Source: Flavobacterium branchiarum
GTDB lineage: Bacteria; Bacteroidota; Bacteroidia; Flavobacteriales; Flavobacteriaceae
Assembly: GCF_030409845.1 (NCBI RefSeq)
Contig: NZ_JAUFQQ010000005.1
Span: forward strand, 1,116,001 to 1,180,000
Length of the DNA: 64,000 nucleotides
Reading direction: 5' to 3'
Below the pieces are notes generated by a model. The model worked only from the letters and a program-made list of their open reading frames with translations. It searched no databases and was not told the origin of the DNA. The position numbers were made by a program, and so were the translations under genes. How positions within the stretch are numbered: the stretch's first letter is position 1; each line of letters opens with the position of its first letter. Below are positions 35,368-44,946 of this stretch, in pieces.

Positions 35368-35384
35368 CTTTGTGAGCCTTTGCG
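35368..35384. repeat. Right inverted arm of GxxExxY cassette
   Basis: CTTTGTGAGCCTTTGCG, the complement of the left arm at 15 of 17 positions. A GTG at 35372 inside it can extend the next open frame, but that start is rejected. Confidence 0.65.
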
Positions 35385-35392
35385 AAATAATT

Positions 35393-36166
35393 ATGAAAAA
35401 ACTTTTCAAACTAGTTCTTAATACCATTCCACGTCCATTGTTAATTCGGTTGAGTTATGTGGCGCGTCCAATTTTAGCCTTTACATTAAAAGGAGATAAA
35501 TTTACCGATCCTATAGATGGTAAAAGTTTTAAAATGTTTTTGCCATATGGTTACGGTAAACAACGTAATAATGTATTGTCACCAAGCACTCTTTCGCTAG
35601 AGAGACATCGCTTACTGTGGTTATACCTTAACGATCAAACTGATTTTTTTACAGCTCCAAAAAAAATATTGCACTTTGCCCCTGAACAGGCTTTTTACAA
35701 ACTATTTCGCAAGCAAAAAAACCTAGATTACACCACAACTGATTTATTTTCGCCTTTGGCAGATGTTAAAGCAGATATATGTAATTTACCTTTTAAGGAC
35801 AATGAATATGATGTTATTTTATGTAATCATGTTTTAGAACATATTCCAGATGACACCAAAGCGATGCAAGAATTATTTCGTGTCTTGAAACCTGGCGGAA
35901 TGGCCGTTTTACAAATTCCACAAGATTTATCAAGAGCAACAACTTTTGCTGATGACTCTATAACCGATCAAAAAGAACGTGCTAAAATATTCGGACAATA
36001 CGATCACGTACGTATTTACGGTCGTGATTATTTTGATAAATTAAGAAGTATCGGTTTCATTGTTATCGAAGAAGATTATACCAATAAAATTTCTCCCGAA
36101 CTGGTAGAAAAATATTGCTTAGCAAAAGGAGAAATTATTCCACTTTGCTTCAAAAAGGAAAACTAA
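35393..36166 (+). CDS. Class I SAM-dependent methyltransferase
   Basis: 257 residues from the ATG at 35393 (MKKLFKLVLNTIPRPLLIRL). The SAM fold is unusual at motif I, with ILHFAPEQAFYKLFRKQ instead of the Gly-rich loop. Standard blocks follow: DYTTTDLFSPLADVKADICN, YDVILCNHVLEHIPDDTKAM and LFRVLKPGGMAVLQIP, as in Methyltransf_11 proteins. The substrate is unknown. It lies just after the GxxExxY cassette; an earlier GTG lies in the repeat arm. Confidence 0.88.
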   Translation: MKKLFKLVLNTIPRPLLIRLSYVARPILAFTLKGDKFTDPIDGKSFKMFLPYGYGKQRNNVLSPSTLSLERHRLLWLYLNDQTDFFTAPKKILHFAPEQAFYKLFRKQKNLDYTTTDLFSPLADVKADICNLPFKDNEYDVILCNHVLEHIPDDTKAMQELFRVLKPGGMAVLQIPQDLSRATTFADDSITDQKERAKIFGQYDHVRIYGRDYFDKLRSIGFIVIEEDYTNKISPELVEKYCLAKGEIIPLCFKKEN

Positions 36167-36283
36167 ATAGTCTTTTCTCCAAGTGATACAATCACATTTA
36201 AAAAGTTTTCAAAATAGCAATAATTTGAAAACTTTTTAATTTTATACAAGTCCTCAAATTACAACCAAACCAAACCTATCATC

Positions 36284-39193
36284 TTGCAACCTACTAAATT
36301 ATTTCAATTTTGTTTTGACATCAGTTTTGATAAAAACCTAAATACTTATATTCCGACGGCTTATATCATTGAAAACACTGATGAAATTAGATATTTAAAT
36401 AAAAAAGCAACAACAGGCGTTCTAGAAAGTTTCGGAATTGTTTTCGAAGATTTAGATTCGAATTCAAAAAGAATACTAACTGCTTGTGAAGCATTGAAGC
36501 CTGAATTTATTTTCAAGAAATTTAGCGCAAAAATCAAATCCGCAAAAACAATTACGGATTTACAAAAAGACTCTAAAATTGATTTTGCAATACGCCAGCA
36601 TTTGCAATTTAATTTAAGCTCCTTTTACATGCTAATTGTAAAAGAACAATTTCCGTTATCAATTAACATGGGAGTTGAAAAAGATTTTTACCGTTCGAGA
36701 GTTAGCATTGCCCCTCTCGATTTTGAGCCACTAATTCAATTTGACAAACACTCAGAAGGAATTACTTATACGTTGTCTTTAAAAGAAAACGAAACTACAT
36801 TTTCGCCCATGGATAGTAGTATTGATATTCTTTTAGACGAGCCAGGTTGGTTAATTATTAATAAAAAACTAGGACAGCTAAAAGAGCTAAATTCTAAGAA
36901 ACTCACGCCTTTTTTAAAGAAAAAATCAATCGAAATCCCTTCACGATTAGTTGATGACTATTTTAAAAATTTCATCCCTGAAATAGCAAAAAAAACAGAC
37001 ATTGAAGCAACTGGTTTTGAAATAGAACTTCGTGATAAAATTATCTCTTGTACGATTCAACCCGTTTATGATTTCTTTAAAAATTGCTATTATCTCAATC
37101 TACATTTCGAATATAATGGCTATTCATTTGATGCTAGCAAAACCAAAAACACACATACATTTGTCGATTTTAGCATTGCTAATGAGCCCAAGATAATTCA
37201 GTTCAAACGAAGTGCTGATGAAACTTTATACACCGAAAAACTACTTGAATTTGGTTTTATAAAAATTAAAAATGAATTGTTTGGATGGAATTCAAATACC
37301 AAAACTCCTGATCCTTACGCTACTATTCAATTGGTTATCAATCGTAAAAAAGAACTAAAAAGCTTAGGTTTTACAATAGAAAATCTCCAACTAGAAAGCA
37401 AAGAAATAATTACAGAAAGTCATACTATTTCGGCTTCAAGACAAGAAACAAAAGAAGACTGGTTTGACATCAAAATAACGCTTACAATTGGAACTTTTAC
37501 TATAAATTTTAGCGAAATTATTCCAAATATAAAAAGCAAAGAAAGGCTGTTTTTATTGCCTGACGGTAACTATTTTTTGATTCCAATAGAATGGCTCAGC
37601 AAATATGGTTCTTTAGCAAAATTGGCTAAAACTGAAGATGGAAATCTTCTGCTGCGCAAAAGTAATTTTGCTGCTTTGGATGCTATTCCGGAAATTAAAA
37701 ACGATGTAAACCCTATTTACAAAGCCGAATATACCTCTTCTGATTTGCTAAAAGCAACTTTGAGACCTTATCAAATTGATGGCGTTAAATGGCTTTTAGG
37801 TCACTTTAATTCTAACTTAGGTGCCTGTCTGGCTGATGATATGGGACTTGGTAAGACGTTACAAACCTTAGCCGTTCTGGTTGCTGTACAGGAACAATTA
37901 GGATTTACAACCAAAACCACCAATTTTGATTTGTTTCAAAACGAAACTACTATTGAAAGAGATCCTTTAAAAACCTTGATTGTTTTACCTTCTTCATTAG
38001 TTTTCAACTGGTACAACGAGTCTCAAAAATTCACACCCCATTTTTCGAAAATACAATATGTGGGTAACGACAGGAAACAATTAGTGAATAGATTAGAATC
38101 ATCTGACTTAATTTTTACTAGCTACAACATCATTCATCGTGATATTTCAATTCTAGAAAAATATAATTTTCGCTATTTAATTTTAGACGAAAGTCAATAT
38201 ATTAAAAATAAAAGTTCGAAGATTTTTAAAGCAATTAACAAAATAAAAACAGCTCATAAAATAGCCTTAAGTGGTACGCCTATCGAAAACTCTTTGGATG
38301 ATTTATGGTCACAAATGGAATTTATAAATCCTGATATTTTAGGTACTTATAACTTTTTTGCAGAAAACTTTAAAATTCCGATTGAGAAAAAACAAGACGA
38401 AAATAGTTTGTCTGAATTAAAGACTCTGATTCAGCCTTATATTCTAAGACGAACTAAAGAGCAGGTTTTAAAAGATTTACCTGAATTAACAGAGCAGATC
38501 TATTATTGCGATATGGAACCCGAACAGGAGAAATTATATGAAAAAGAGAAATCGAAAGCACGTAATTTTTTATTAAAAACTGATGGTTCTACTCCTGATA
38601 AAATCAGCATTATTAATACGCTGATGAAGTTAAGGCAGTTGAGTAATCATCCGAAAATGGTAGATCAGGATTCAGAAATTGATTCTGGAAAATATATTGC
38701 AGTAACTAATTATCTAGAAAATTTAGTTAAAGGAAAACAAAAAGTTATCATATTTAGTTCGTTTGTCACCAATTTGAATTTTTATACCTCTTGGTGTAAG
38801 GATAACAAAATAGCGTTTTGTGAAATCACAGGTGAAACCCCTTCTAAGAAACGAGAACAGCAAGTGAATCAGTTTCAGGAAAATGAGAATCCTTTACTGT
38901 TTTTTATCTCTCTTAAAGCTGGTGGTGTTGGATTGAATATTACGAAAGCTTCTTATGTTTTGTTTTTAGATCCTTGGTGGAATCCTTTTGCTGAAAAGCA
39001 AGGAGTAGGAAGAGCACATCGAATTGGACAATTAAACAAAGTAAATGTCATTCGATTTATCTCGAAAAATACAGTTGAAGAAAAAATAATTAAACTACAA
39101 GAAAACAAAAAACTACTGTCTGATTCCCTATTAGAAGAAAGCTATATTAGCGACGAAATCGAAATTAATTTGGAATACATATTGGGTACTTAA
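36284..39193 (+). CDS. SNF2-family DEAD/DEAH-box helicase
   Basis: 969 residues starting at a TTG (MQPTKLFQFCFDISF), because no ATG occurs near the start of the frame. The N-terminal 480 residues are family-specific. The SNF2 ATPase core begins LRPYQIDGVKWLLGHF, with Walker A ADDMGLGKTLQTLAV near residue 520 and a DESQ box (LILDESQYIKN) in place of DEAH. Motif III is ALSGTPIENSLDDLWSQMEF. The C-terminal helicase lobe has FISLKAGGVGLNITKAS and GRAHRIGQ. A DNA translocase of unknown partner, with no restriction or phage-defence genes adjacent. Confidence 0.93.
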   Translation: MQPTKLFQFCFDISFDKNLNTYIPTAYIIENTDEIRYLNKKATTGVLESFGIVFEDLDSNSKRILTACEALKPEFIFKKFSAKIKSAKTITDLQKDSKIDFAIRQHLQFNLSSFYMLIVKEQFPLSINMGVEKDFYRSRVSIAPLDFEPLIQFDKHSEGITYTLSLKENETTFSPMDSSIDILLDEPGWLIINKKLGQLKELNSKKLTPFLKKKSIEIPSRLVDDYFKNFIPEIAKKTDIEATGFEIELRDKIISCTIQPVYDFFKNCYYLNLHFEYNGYSFDASKTKNTHTFVDFSIANEPKIIQFKRSADETLYTEKLLEFGFIKIKNELFGWNSNTKTPDPYATIQLVINRKKELKSLGFTIENLQLESKEIITESHTISASRQETKEDWFDIKITLTIGTFTINFSEIIPNIKSKERLFLLPDGNYFLIPIEWLSKYGSLAKLAKTEDGNLLLRKSNFAALDAIPEIKNDVNPIYKAEYTSSDLLKATLRPYQIDGVKWLLGHFNSNLGACLADDMGLGKTLQTLAVLVAVQEQLGFTTKTTNFDLFQNETTIERDPLKTLIVLPSSLVFNWYNESQKFTPHFSKIQYVGNDRKQLVNRLESSDLIFTSYNIIHRDISILEKYNFRYLILDESQYIKNKSSKIFKAINKIKTAHKIALSGTPIENSLDDLWSQMEFINPDILGTYNFFAENFKIPIEKKQDENSLSELKTLIQPYILRRTKEQVLKDLPELTEQIYYCDMEPEQEKLYEKEKSKARNFLLKTDGSTPDKISIINTLMKLRQLSNHPKMVDQDSEIDSGKYIAVTNYLENLVKGKQKVIIFSSFVTNLNFYTSWCKDNKIAFCEITGETPSKKREQQVNQFQENENPLLFFISLKAGGVGLNITKASYVLFLDPWWNPFAEKQGVGRAHRIGQLNKVNVIRFISKNTVEEKIIKLQENKKLLSDSLLEESYISDEIEINLEYILGT

Positions 39194-39256
39194 CAAACTG
39201 ACTCATTTTTCGTTATATAAAATTCTTATATTTACATTTTTGCAACGTATTATATT

Positions 39257-40510
39257 ATGCTAAATTCTATCCTTCGAAAAATAGTTCTCCTTCTTGTTTT
39301 TACTTCGGCAACAGCCCAAGTACAATCTGAAATTGCTCCTCCTTATAACATAAAGACTGTTTCGTTTGTGCAAGGCGGGCAAAATATTGTTCCAATATTC
39401 GAATTAGGAAGTGAGATTCAACTACAATTTGATGACCTTTTTGGTAATGAAGCCGATTATTACTACGAAATAACACATTGCAATTACAATTGGATTCCAT
39501 CAGACATTCCTAAAACAGAATACCTACAAGGTTTTGATGGTCAGAGAATCACTAATTACACTAACTCGTTCAATACATTACAAATCTATTCACACTATAA
39601 ACTCTCTTTACCTAATCAATTCACTCAAGTATTGATTACAGGTAATTATATTCTGAAAATCCTGAATGAAGATAAAGAAGTTGTTTTTTCCAGAAAGTTC
39701 ATTGTTTATGAAAATTTGGTAACTGTTCCTGCACAGGTAAAAAGAAGCAGAACAGTAAGCAATATTGAATATAAGCATAATTTAGATTTTTCTATAAAAT
39801 CAAGTGCTCTTAACTTTCAAACTCCGTTGCAAAATGTAAAAGTGGTTTTAATGCAAAATGGCAATTTCAACACAGTAATAAAGAACATTCCACCACAATA
39901 TACTATCGGGAATGACTTAATATATAAATACAATAATGAAACTCAATTTTGGGCTGGAAACGAATTTCTGTATTTTGAGAATAAAGACATCCGTAACGCA
40001 GGTAACAATGTAGGGAGAGTCGATTCGAGCAAAGACATATACAACTCGTACTTATATACCAACCAAGCCAGAGGTAACTTTCCTTATACCAACTATCCAG
40101 ACATAAATGGTAACTTTCTTGTAAAAAATATAAACGCAGCAAATAATGAAATCGAAGCTGATTATGCTTGGGTTTACTTTACACTTTCGGCACCTGCTTT
40201 TCGACTCAACAAAGACATTTATGTTAATGGAATGTTCGACAATTACAGTTTAACTCCTGAAAACAAAATGGACTACAATACAGAAAAAGGAGTCTATGAA
40301 AAAGCAATAATGATAAAACAAGGGTTTACAAATTATCAATATCAAATAGCCGACAAAAAGGGAGTAATTGATTTTGAAAATGCAATTGATGGTAATTTTT
40401 ATCAAACCGAGAATGAATACACCATATTGGTTTATTATCGTGAGAATAGTGACCGTTATGATCGTGTTATCGGAAAAGGGTCAGCTAACTCACTGAATAT
40501 CATCAATTAA
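39257..40510 (+). CDS. Type IX secretion system plug protein (DUF5103)
   Basis: 417 residues. Signal peptide (IVLLLVFTSATAQ) followed by the DUF5103 beginning IKTVSFVQGGQNIVPIFELG, then YYEITHCNYNWIPSDIPKTE and YLQGFDGQRI. The all-beta protein has four to five Ig-like stretches. In F. johnsoniae the DUF5103 protein was found sealing the SprA translocon and called Plug. By family I assign that role: closing the outer-membrane channel when no substrate is passing. Consistent with gldB elsewhere in the window. Confidence 0.87.
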   Translation: MLNSILRKIVLLLVFTSATAQVQSEIAPPYNIKTVSFVQGGQNIVPIFELGSEIQLQFDDLFGNEADYYYEITHCNYNWIPSDIPKTEYLQGFDGQRITNYTNSFNTLQIYSHYKLSLPNQFTQVLITGNYILKILNEDKEVVFSRKFIVYENLVTVPAQVKRSRTVSNIEYKHNLDFSIKSSALNFQTPLQNVKVVLMQNGNFNTVIKNIPPQYTIGNDLIYKYNNETQFWAGNEFLYFENKDIRNAGNNVGRVDSSKDIYNSYLYTNQARGNFPYTNYPDINGNFLVKNINAANNEIEADYAWVYFTLSAPAFRLNKDIYVNGMFDNYSLTPENKMDYNTEKGVYEKAIMIKQGFTNYQYQIADKKGVIDFENAIDGNFYQTENEYTILVYYRENSDRYDRVIGKGSANSLNIIN

Positions 40511-40522
40511 AAAACATTTTAC

Positions 40523-40550
40523 AAATGATTCTTTTAAATCATTTTTTTTT
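40523..40550 (+). terminator. Terminator of the Plug gene
   Basis: Stem AAATGATT/AATCATTT with an approximately 6-base loop, followed by a run of T. Confidence 0.7.
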
Positions 40551-40551
40551 G

Positions 40552-40559
40552 TAAATTTG
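40552..40559 (+). promoter_or_regulatory. Candidate -7 box for apaG
   Basis: TAAATTTG, an exact TAnnTTTG match, 31 bases before the ATG. Confidence 0.5.
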
Positions 40560-40590
40560 CTTCTATTACGCACATATATAACACTTTAGT

Positions 40591-40977
40591 ATGGTTTCTC
40601 AAATAACAAGAGGCATAAAGATATCGGTTTTAACTAGTTTTGAAGGCACTTACTTCAAGAACTATAAGATTCATTTTGCCTTTAGCTATGTGGTTACTAT
40701 TGAGAACCATAGCAAAGATTCAGTACAACTTACCTCTCGTCATTGGGAAATTTTCGATTCGCTTAACGATATCGAAATAGTTGATGGTGAAGGCGTAATA
40801 GGAAAAAAACCAGTTTTAAAACCTGGCGAGTTTCATACTTACAGTTCAGGATGTCTATTGTCATCTCCTTACGGAGCAATGAAAGGATATTTCAATATGG
40901 TAAATTTTACTACTACAAAAATTTTCAAAGTTATAGTACCTAATTTTAGAATGTGTGCTCCTTTTGCTTTGAACTAA
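40591..40977 (+). CDS. apaG: ApaG family protein
   Basis: 128 residues with the fibronectin-like ApaG fold. Family blocks are FAFSYVVTIENHSKDSVQLT, SRHWEIFDSLNDIEIVDGEG, VIGKKPVLKPGEFHTYSSGC and GAMKGYFNMV. Linked in enterobacteria to cobalt and magnesium resistance; the mechanism is unclear. It stands as a single gene between Plug and pruA. Confidence 0.94.
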   Translation: MVSQITRGIKISVLTSFEGTYFKNYKIHFAFSYVVTIENHSKDSVQLTSRHWEIFDSLNDIEIVDGEGVIGKKPVLKPGEFHTYSSGCLLSSPYGAMKGYFNMVNFTTTKIFKVIVPNFRMCAPFALN

Positions 40978-41049
40978 ATTTCTATTGCATCTAAATATTT
41001 TTTATAGTTAACTTATAACAAAATTATCAGATTATTAATTTAACCTTCG

Positions 41050-41057
41050 TACTTTTG
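41050..41057 (+). promoter_or_regulatory. Candidate -7 box for pruA
   Basis: TACTTTTG, an exact TAnnTTTG match, lying upstream of both possible start codons (41083 and 41131). Confidence 0.55.
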
Positions 41058-41130
41058 TAGAGCGTTAGATAATTCTTATAAAATGGATTATCCGACTGTT
41101 AATTTGTCTAATTATCTAATTCTAAACAAT

Positions 41131-42759
41131 ATGCTAAAAGGATTTTTTCATGTACCTAAAGCGGTAAACGAACCCGTAAAAGGATATGCACCAAACTCAC
41201 CAGAAAAAGCAGCAGTACAAGCAGCTTACACTACAATGTGGAACTCTAAAATTGATGTTCCTTTATATATTGGAAGTGAAGAGATTAAAACTGGTAACAC
41301 TAAAAACATTACAGCTCCTCATGATCACAAACATGTAGTTGGAACTTACCACCTAGCTGAAAAAACACATATAGAAAAGGCAATTGCTAATGCGCTTGAA
41401 GCAAAAGATGCATGGGCTAATATGGCATGGGAACAACGTGCTGCTATTTTCTTAAAAGCTGCTGAACTTATTGCTGGTCCTTACAGAGCTAGAATAAATG
41501 CAGCTACAATGATCGGACAATCAAAAAACATTCACCAAGCTGAAATTGATGCTTCATGTGAATTAATTGATTTCTTACGTTACAATGTTGAGTTCATGAC
41601 TCAAATTTATGCAGATCAGCCAAAATCTGATTCTACTACTTGGAATCGTCTTGAATACAGACCTCTAGAAGGTTTCGTTTATGCAATTACTCCTTTTAAC
41701 TTTACTGCTATTGCTGCAAATCTTCCTGCAAGTGCTGCAATGATGGGTAACGTTGTAATCTGGAAACCAAGTGATAGCCAAGTATTCTCAACTAAAATCA
41801 TCATCGACGTATTTAAAGAAGCTGGTGTTCCAGACGGTGTAATAAATGTTGTTTTTGGTGATGCATTAATGATTACTGATACCGTATTAGCAAGTCGTGA
41901 TTTTGCAGGAGTTCACTTTACAGGTTCTACTCATGTATTCAAAGATATTTGGGCAAAAATTGGTGCAAACATTCACCACTACAAAACATACCCAAGAATT
42001 GTAGGTGAAACAGGTGGTAAAGATTTTATCATTGCTCATCCAAGTGCTAATGCTAAACAAGTATCAACTGGAATTGTACGTGGAGCATTTGAATTTCAAG
42101 GACAAAAATGTTCTGCAGCTTCAAGAGCTTATATCCCACAAAGTTTATGGCCAACAATAAAAGAACAATTGATTACTGATGTGAAATCTATGAAAATGGG
42201 TTCACCAGAAGATTTTGGTAATTTTATTACTGCTGTTATTCACGAAGGTTCTTTTGATAAATTAGCAAGTTTTATTGACCAAGCTAAAAAAGATGCTGAT
42301 GCAGAAATAATCGTTGGTGGAAATTATGATAAATCAGTTGGATACTTTATTGAACCAACTATTATTGTAACTACAAATCCTAAATACGCTACAATGGAAA
42401 CCGAATTATTCGGACCAGTAATTACTATTTATGTATATGAAGATGCAAAATGGGAAGAGACTTTAGAATTAGTTGATACAACTTCTGAATATGCTCTTAC
42501 TGGAGCTGTATTTAGTCAAGATCGTTACGCTATTGAAGTAGCTACTACAAAATTACAAAATGCAGCAGGTAACTTCTATATTAATGACAAACCAACAGGA
42601 GCTGTTGTAGGAATGCAACCATTTGGTGGTGCAAGAGCATCAGGAACAAATGACAAAGCAGGTTCTGCATTAAACTTATTGCGTTGGGCTTCGCCAAGAA
42701 CAATAAAAGAAACATTTGTAACTCCAGAAGACTATAGATATCCATTTTTAGGAGAATAA
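41131..42759 (+). CDS. pruA: L-glutamate gamma-semialdehyde (P5C) dehydrogenase
   Basis: Oxidises glutamate semialdehyde to glutamate with NAD+, the second step of proline breakdown. 542 residues from MLKGFFHVPKAVNEPVKGYA, the usual family start. An ATG 48 bases upstream would add a non-conserved tail. Cofactor and catalytic blocks are FTGSTHVFKDIWAKIG, GETGGKDF (general-base Glu) and FEFQGQKCSAASRAYIP (nucleophile Cys). A stand-alone enzyme, not the bifunctional PutA. No proline dehydrogenase gene lies next to it. Confidence 0.96.
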   Translation: MLKGFFHVPKAVNEPVKGYAPNSPEKAAVQAAYTTMWNSKIDVPLYIGSEEIKTGNTKNITAPHDHKHVVGTYHLAEKTHIEKAIANALEAKDAWANMAWEQRAAIFLKAAELIAGPYRARINAATMIGQSKNIHQAEIDASCELIDFLRYNVEFMTQIYADQPKSDSTTWNRLEYRPLEGFVYAITPFNFTAIAANLPASAAMMGNVVIWKPSDSQVFSTKIIIDVFKEAGVPDGVINVVFGDALMITDTVLASRDFAGVHFTGSTHVFKDIWAKIGANIHHYKTYPRIVGETGGKDFIIAHPSANAKQVSTGIVRGAFEFQGQKCSAASRAYIPQSLWPTIKEQLITDVKSMKMGSPEDFGNFITAVIHEGSFDKLASFIDQAKKDADAEIIVGGNYDKSVGYFIEPTIIVTTNPKYATMETELFGPVITIYVYEDAKWEETLELVDTTSEYALTGAVFSQDRYAIEVATTKLQNAAGNFYINDKPTGAVVGMQPFGGARASGTNDKAGSALNLLRWASPRTIKETFVTPEDYRYPFLGE

Positions 42760-42780
42760 TCACTAGAGTTTAAAACCATA

Positions 42781-42828
42781 AAAACCCACAAGCTTCAACT
42801 ATTTTGAAACTTGTGGGTTTTGTTTTTT
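42781..42828 (+). terminator. Terminator of pruA
   Basis: 11-bp stem AAACCCACAAG/CTTGTGGGTTT (42782-42820), then a T-rich tail. Confidence 0.88.
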
Positions 42829-42969
42829 AAGAAATTCTTCCTACCAAATACACAGTTCTTTGTAATGCTTTTCTCTCTTTGTTGATTTTCAAAAACATAC
42901 AGCCAATAAAATGCCCAATCGTGTTATTTTTTAAACTTATCATGACATAGAAAAAATTAAACACAACTG

Positions 42970-42977
42970 TAAATTTG
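42970..42977 (+). promoter_or_regulatory. Candidate -7 box for the 43.05 kb gene
   Basis: TAAATTTG, an exact TAnnTTTG match, 76 bases before the ATG. Confidence 0.4.
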
Positions 42978-43053
42978 AAAACTCTTGATCAAACAAATAG
43001 ACTCAAGAGAAAAATAATAAAATATTTATATCTAAATATTAAACAAAGAAAAA

Positions 43054-43782
43054 ATGAAAAGTATAGAAAAAGCGCCGAAAATTATCCGTGCAGCCAAAAG
43101 TACGAATCATCCAATTGATTTTAAATGGAACGGAAAAATAATGGAAAAACTAATAGATCCATCAGAGAAGCATGGAAAATTAGAAATGGCATTAACTAGC
43201 ATTAGCCATAAAGCCTCTTTGGGTTTAACAGCGGCCTTACTCGAATGGATCTACTGGCGTTATAAAGATCATACTGAAACATCTGAACAAATGAACCTTC
43301 GTATCGAAGCGCTATGGTGCTCAGTATCAAATCCAGAATACACCAAACCGTTAATTTTTGACCTAAATATGAATACCCCTGCATCTGGACCTGTAGACGG
43401 ACCTTTATGGGTTGCATTAATGAATGTTAGAATGATAGATGTCTTGCGCCGAAAAGGATCCTACTATCTTCAAAGCGAAATCGTAGGACTAGCACTACTA
43501 GCACGTCATATAACACCTAAGAAAAAAATATTTAATCAATGGCTTAAAACTACTTTAAAAGACCTTACTCTATTATTCCCTTGTCAATATTCTTATGACA
43601 ATTTAAAAAGTAATGAAGAAAAATACAATCCTTCATCAGAACCTGTAATATGTCGAGATTTTTTCTTTGATCCTCTTTACGAGTACTCAGCAAAATCATC
43701 TGAAATTGCAATTAAAAATTTTGTTGCAAGTTTAGATTACGAGATAAACCCTTTTTTATGTTCACCTAAAGAAGCCATCTAA
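43054..43782 (+). CDS. Protein of unknown function
   Basis: 242 residues, not recognised. No signal peptide or membrane helix. Mostly helical, with SHKASLGLTAALLEWIYWRY near residues 50-69, DGPLWVALMNVRMIDVLRRK near 112-131 and SEIVGLALLARHI after it. This spacing of paired helices with Trp resembles a helical-repeat scaffold. Its Cys residues are scattered. It is a single gene with its own promoter and a shared terminator. No neighbour hints at a role. Confidence 0.8.
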   Translation: MKSIEKAPKIIRAAKSTNHPIDFKWNGKIMEKLIDPSEKHGKLEMALTSISHKASLGLTAALLEWIYWRYKDHTETSEQMNLRIEALWCSVSNPEYTKPLIFDLNMNTPASGPVDGPLWVALMNVRMIDVLRRKGSYYLQSEIVGLALLARHITPKKKIFNQWLKTTLKDLTLLFPCQYSYDNLKSNEEKYNPSSEPVICRDFFFDPLYEYSAKSSEIAIKNFVASLDYEINPFLCSPKEAI

Positions 43783-43797
43783 ACCAATACATTTAAT

Positions 43798-43848
43798 AAA
43801 ACTCACAAGTTTTTGATATTTATTAAAACTTGTGAGTTTTCTTTTTTT
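43798..43848. terminator. Bidirectional terminator
   Basis: A stem of about 15 bp, AAACTCACAAGTTTT/AAAACTTGTGAGTTT, between converging genes, with T-runs outward. Confidence 0.88.
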
Positions 43849-43857
43849 AAACTAAGT

Positions 43858-44946
43858 CTATTTTTCTAATTCAAAACTAGAAATCGTATGAAAAGAATCT
43901 ATCTCAGTATTCTTTTTCCCTTCAAAAGTATCATAATTTACAACTAATAATTTTCCTTTATAAATGATTGTTTCACACGGATTATCCAATTGTCCGTCTG
44001 AACCATCTGCATTATCATTTTCCCAAATTAGATACATTTTATTTGCATTCAAGTCCAACTGATGAACACTATTATTGTCGTAATTGGCAATGAAAATTGA
44101 ATTTCTTTTCTCATCATAAAAAAAACCATCACAACATTTTAATTTATCTGAATCAAAAACAACCTTTTTAGATTTAAGCTTTCCATCTTTTGTAAATTCA
44201 AGCTTTGTAATTACACCGTCTCCAAAATTCCCTGCATATAAATCCCCTTTTTTATCAAAAGCAATTCCATCAATACCAATCGTTCTTTTAGTTATTTCTG
44301 GCTTAAGGGTAAATGTCGTTACTAGGTAATTTGGTTTTGTATTCTTATCCAAAATTATTTTACCCGAGTTTAATTCCTTCAACGAAAAACTATAAATTCC
44401 GCTTTCTCTTCTATTCTCAAAAAGAGCATCTGTAACACAAACTCTATCTTTATACCATCTTACAGCTTCACCAAAATTAAATCCCTCAACCAAAACCTCA
44501 GCGTATTTAGGTTTGCCATTCTCAACTACAACTCTTATTAATCTAGAGAAATTTTCGTTATCCGTAAAAAACTGATTATCCATTAAATATAAATTTCCAT
44601 CAGGACCAAATTCCATTCCCATAGGATGTACTTTCTTCGTAATAGGATGCAATGGTAATTGATCAAACCATGTTATTGGCTTATCATTTTCATCAAAAGT
44701 TAAAATTTTACTCCCATGCTTTTCAAACGTAACTGGATTTGTGATTGACAAATACAGATTCCCTTTTTTATCTAATGCTAGCCCATCGGGAGTTTGACAA
44801 GTTTCGCCCAGATCAGCAAACAAAGTTGGTTTAATCATTTTAAAATCCTCACTATAAACAATCTGTTGTTTGTCTTCTTGTGAAAATAAATTTACAGTAT
44901 TCATTAAAATCAGAATACCAATTGCATTTTTAATCATTTTCTTCAT
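43858..44946 (-). CDS. SMP-30/gluconolactonase/LRE-family secreted beta-propeller
   Basis: 362 residues with a signal peptide (IGILILMNTVNLFSQ). The six-bladed propeller has repeated G-x-LY and D-x-x-G-N-LYL turns: DGLALDKKGNLYLSI, MGMEFGPDGNLYLMDNQF and DGIAFDKKGDLYAGNFGDGV. This fits the SMP-30 group, in which metal-dependent lactone hydrolysis is common, but I cannot confirm catalytic residues. Single gene, divergent from the LytS-type kinase. Confidence 0.83.
   Translation of the reverse strand: MKKMIKNAIGILILMNTVNLFSQEDKQQIVYSEDFKMIKPTLFADLGETCQTPDGLALDKKGNLYLSITNPVTFEKHGSKILTFDENDKPITWFDQLPLHPITKKVHPMGMEFGPDGNLYLMDNQFFTDNENFSRLIRVVVENGKPKYAEVLVEGFNFGEAVRWYKDRVCVTDALFENRRESGIYSFSLKELNSGKIILDKNTKPNYLVTTFTLKPEITKRTIGIDGIAFDKKGDLYAGNFGDGVITKLEFTKDGKLKSKKVVFDSDKLKCCDGFFYDEKRNSIFIANYDNNSVHQLDLNANKMYLIWENDNADGSDGQLDNPCETIIYKGKLLVVNYDTFEGKKNTEIDSFHTISSFELEK

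Noticed and set aside
36284..39193. Restriction or phage-defence island around the SNF2 helicase
   Set aside because: Neighbours are housekeeping genes. No nuclease, methylase specificity subunit or other defence partner is adjacent, apart from the separate GxxExxY gene 1 kb away.
42827..42989. 53-codon reading frame on the minus strand between pruA and the 43 kb gene
   Set aside because: No convincing start or ribosome site, no recognisable family, and a position right after a terminator. At most an old gene fragment.
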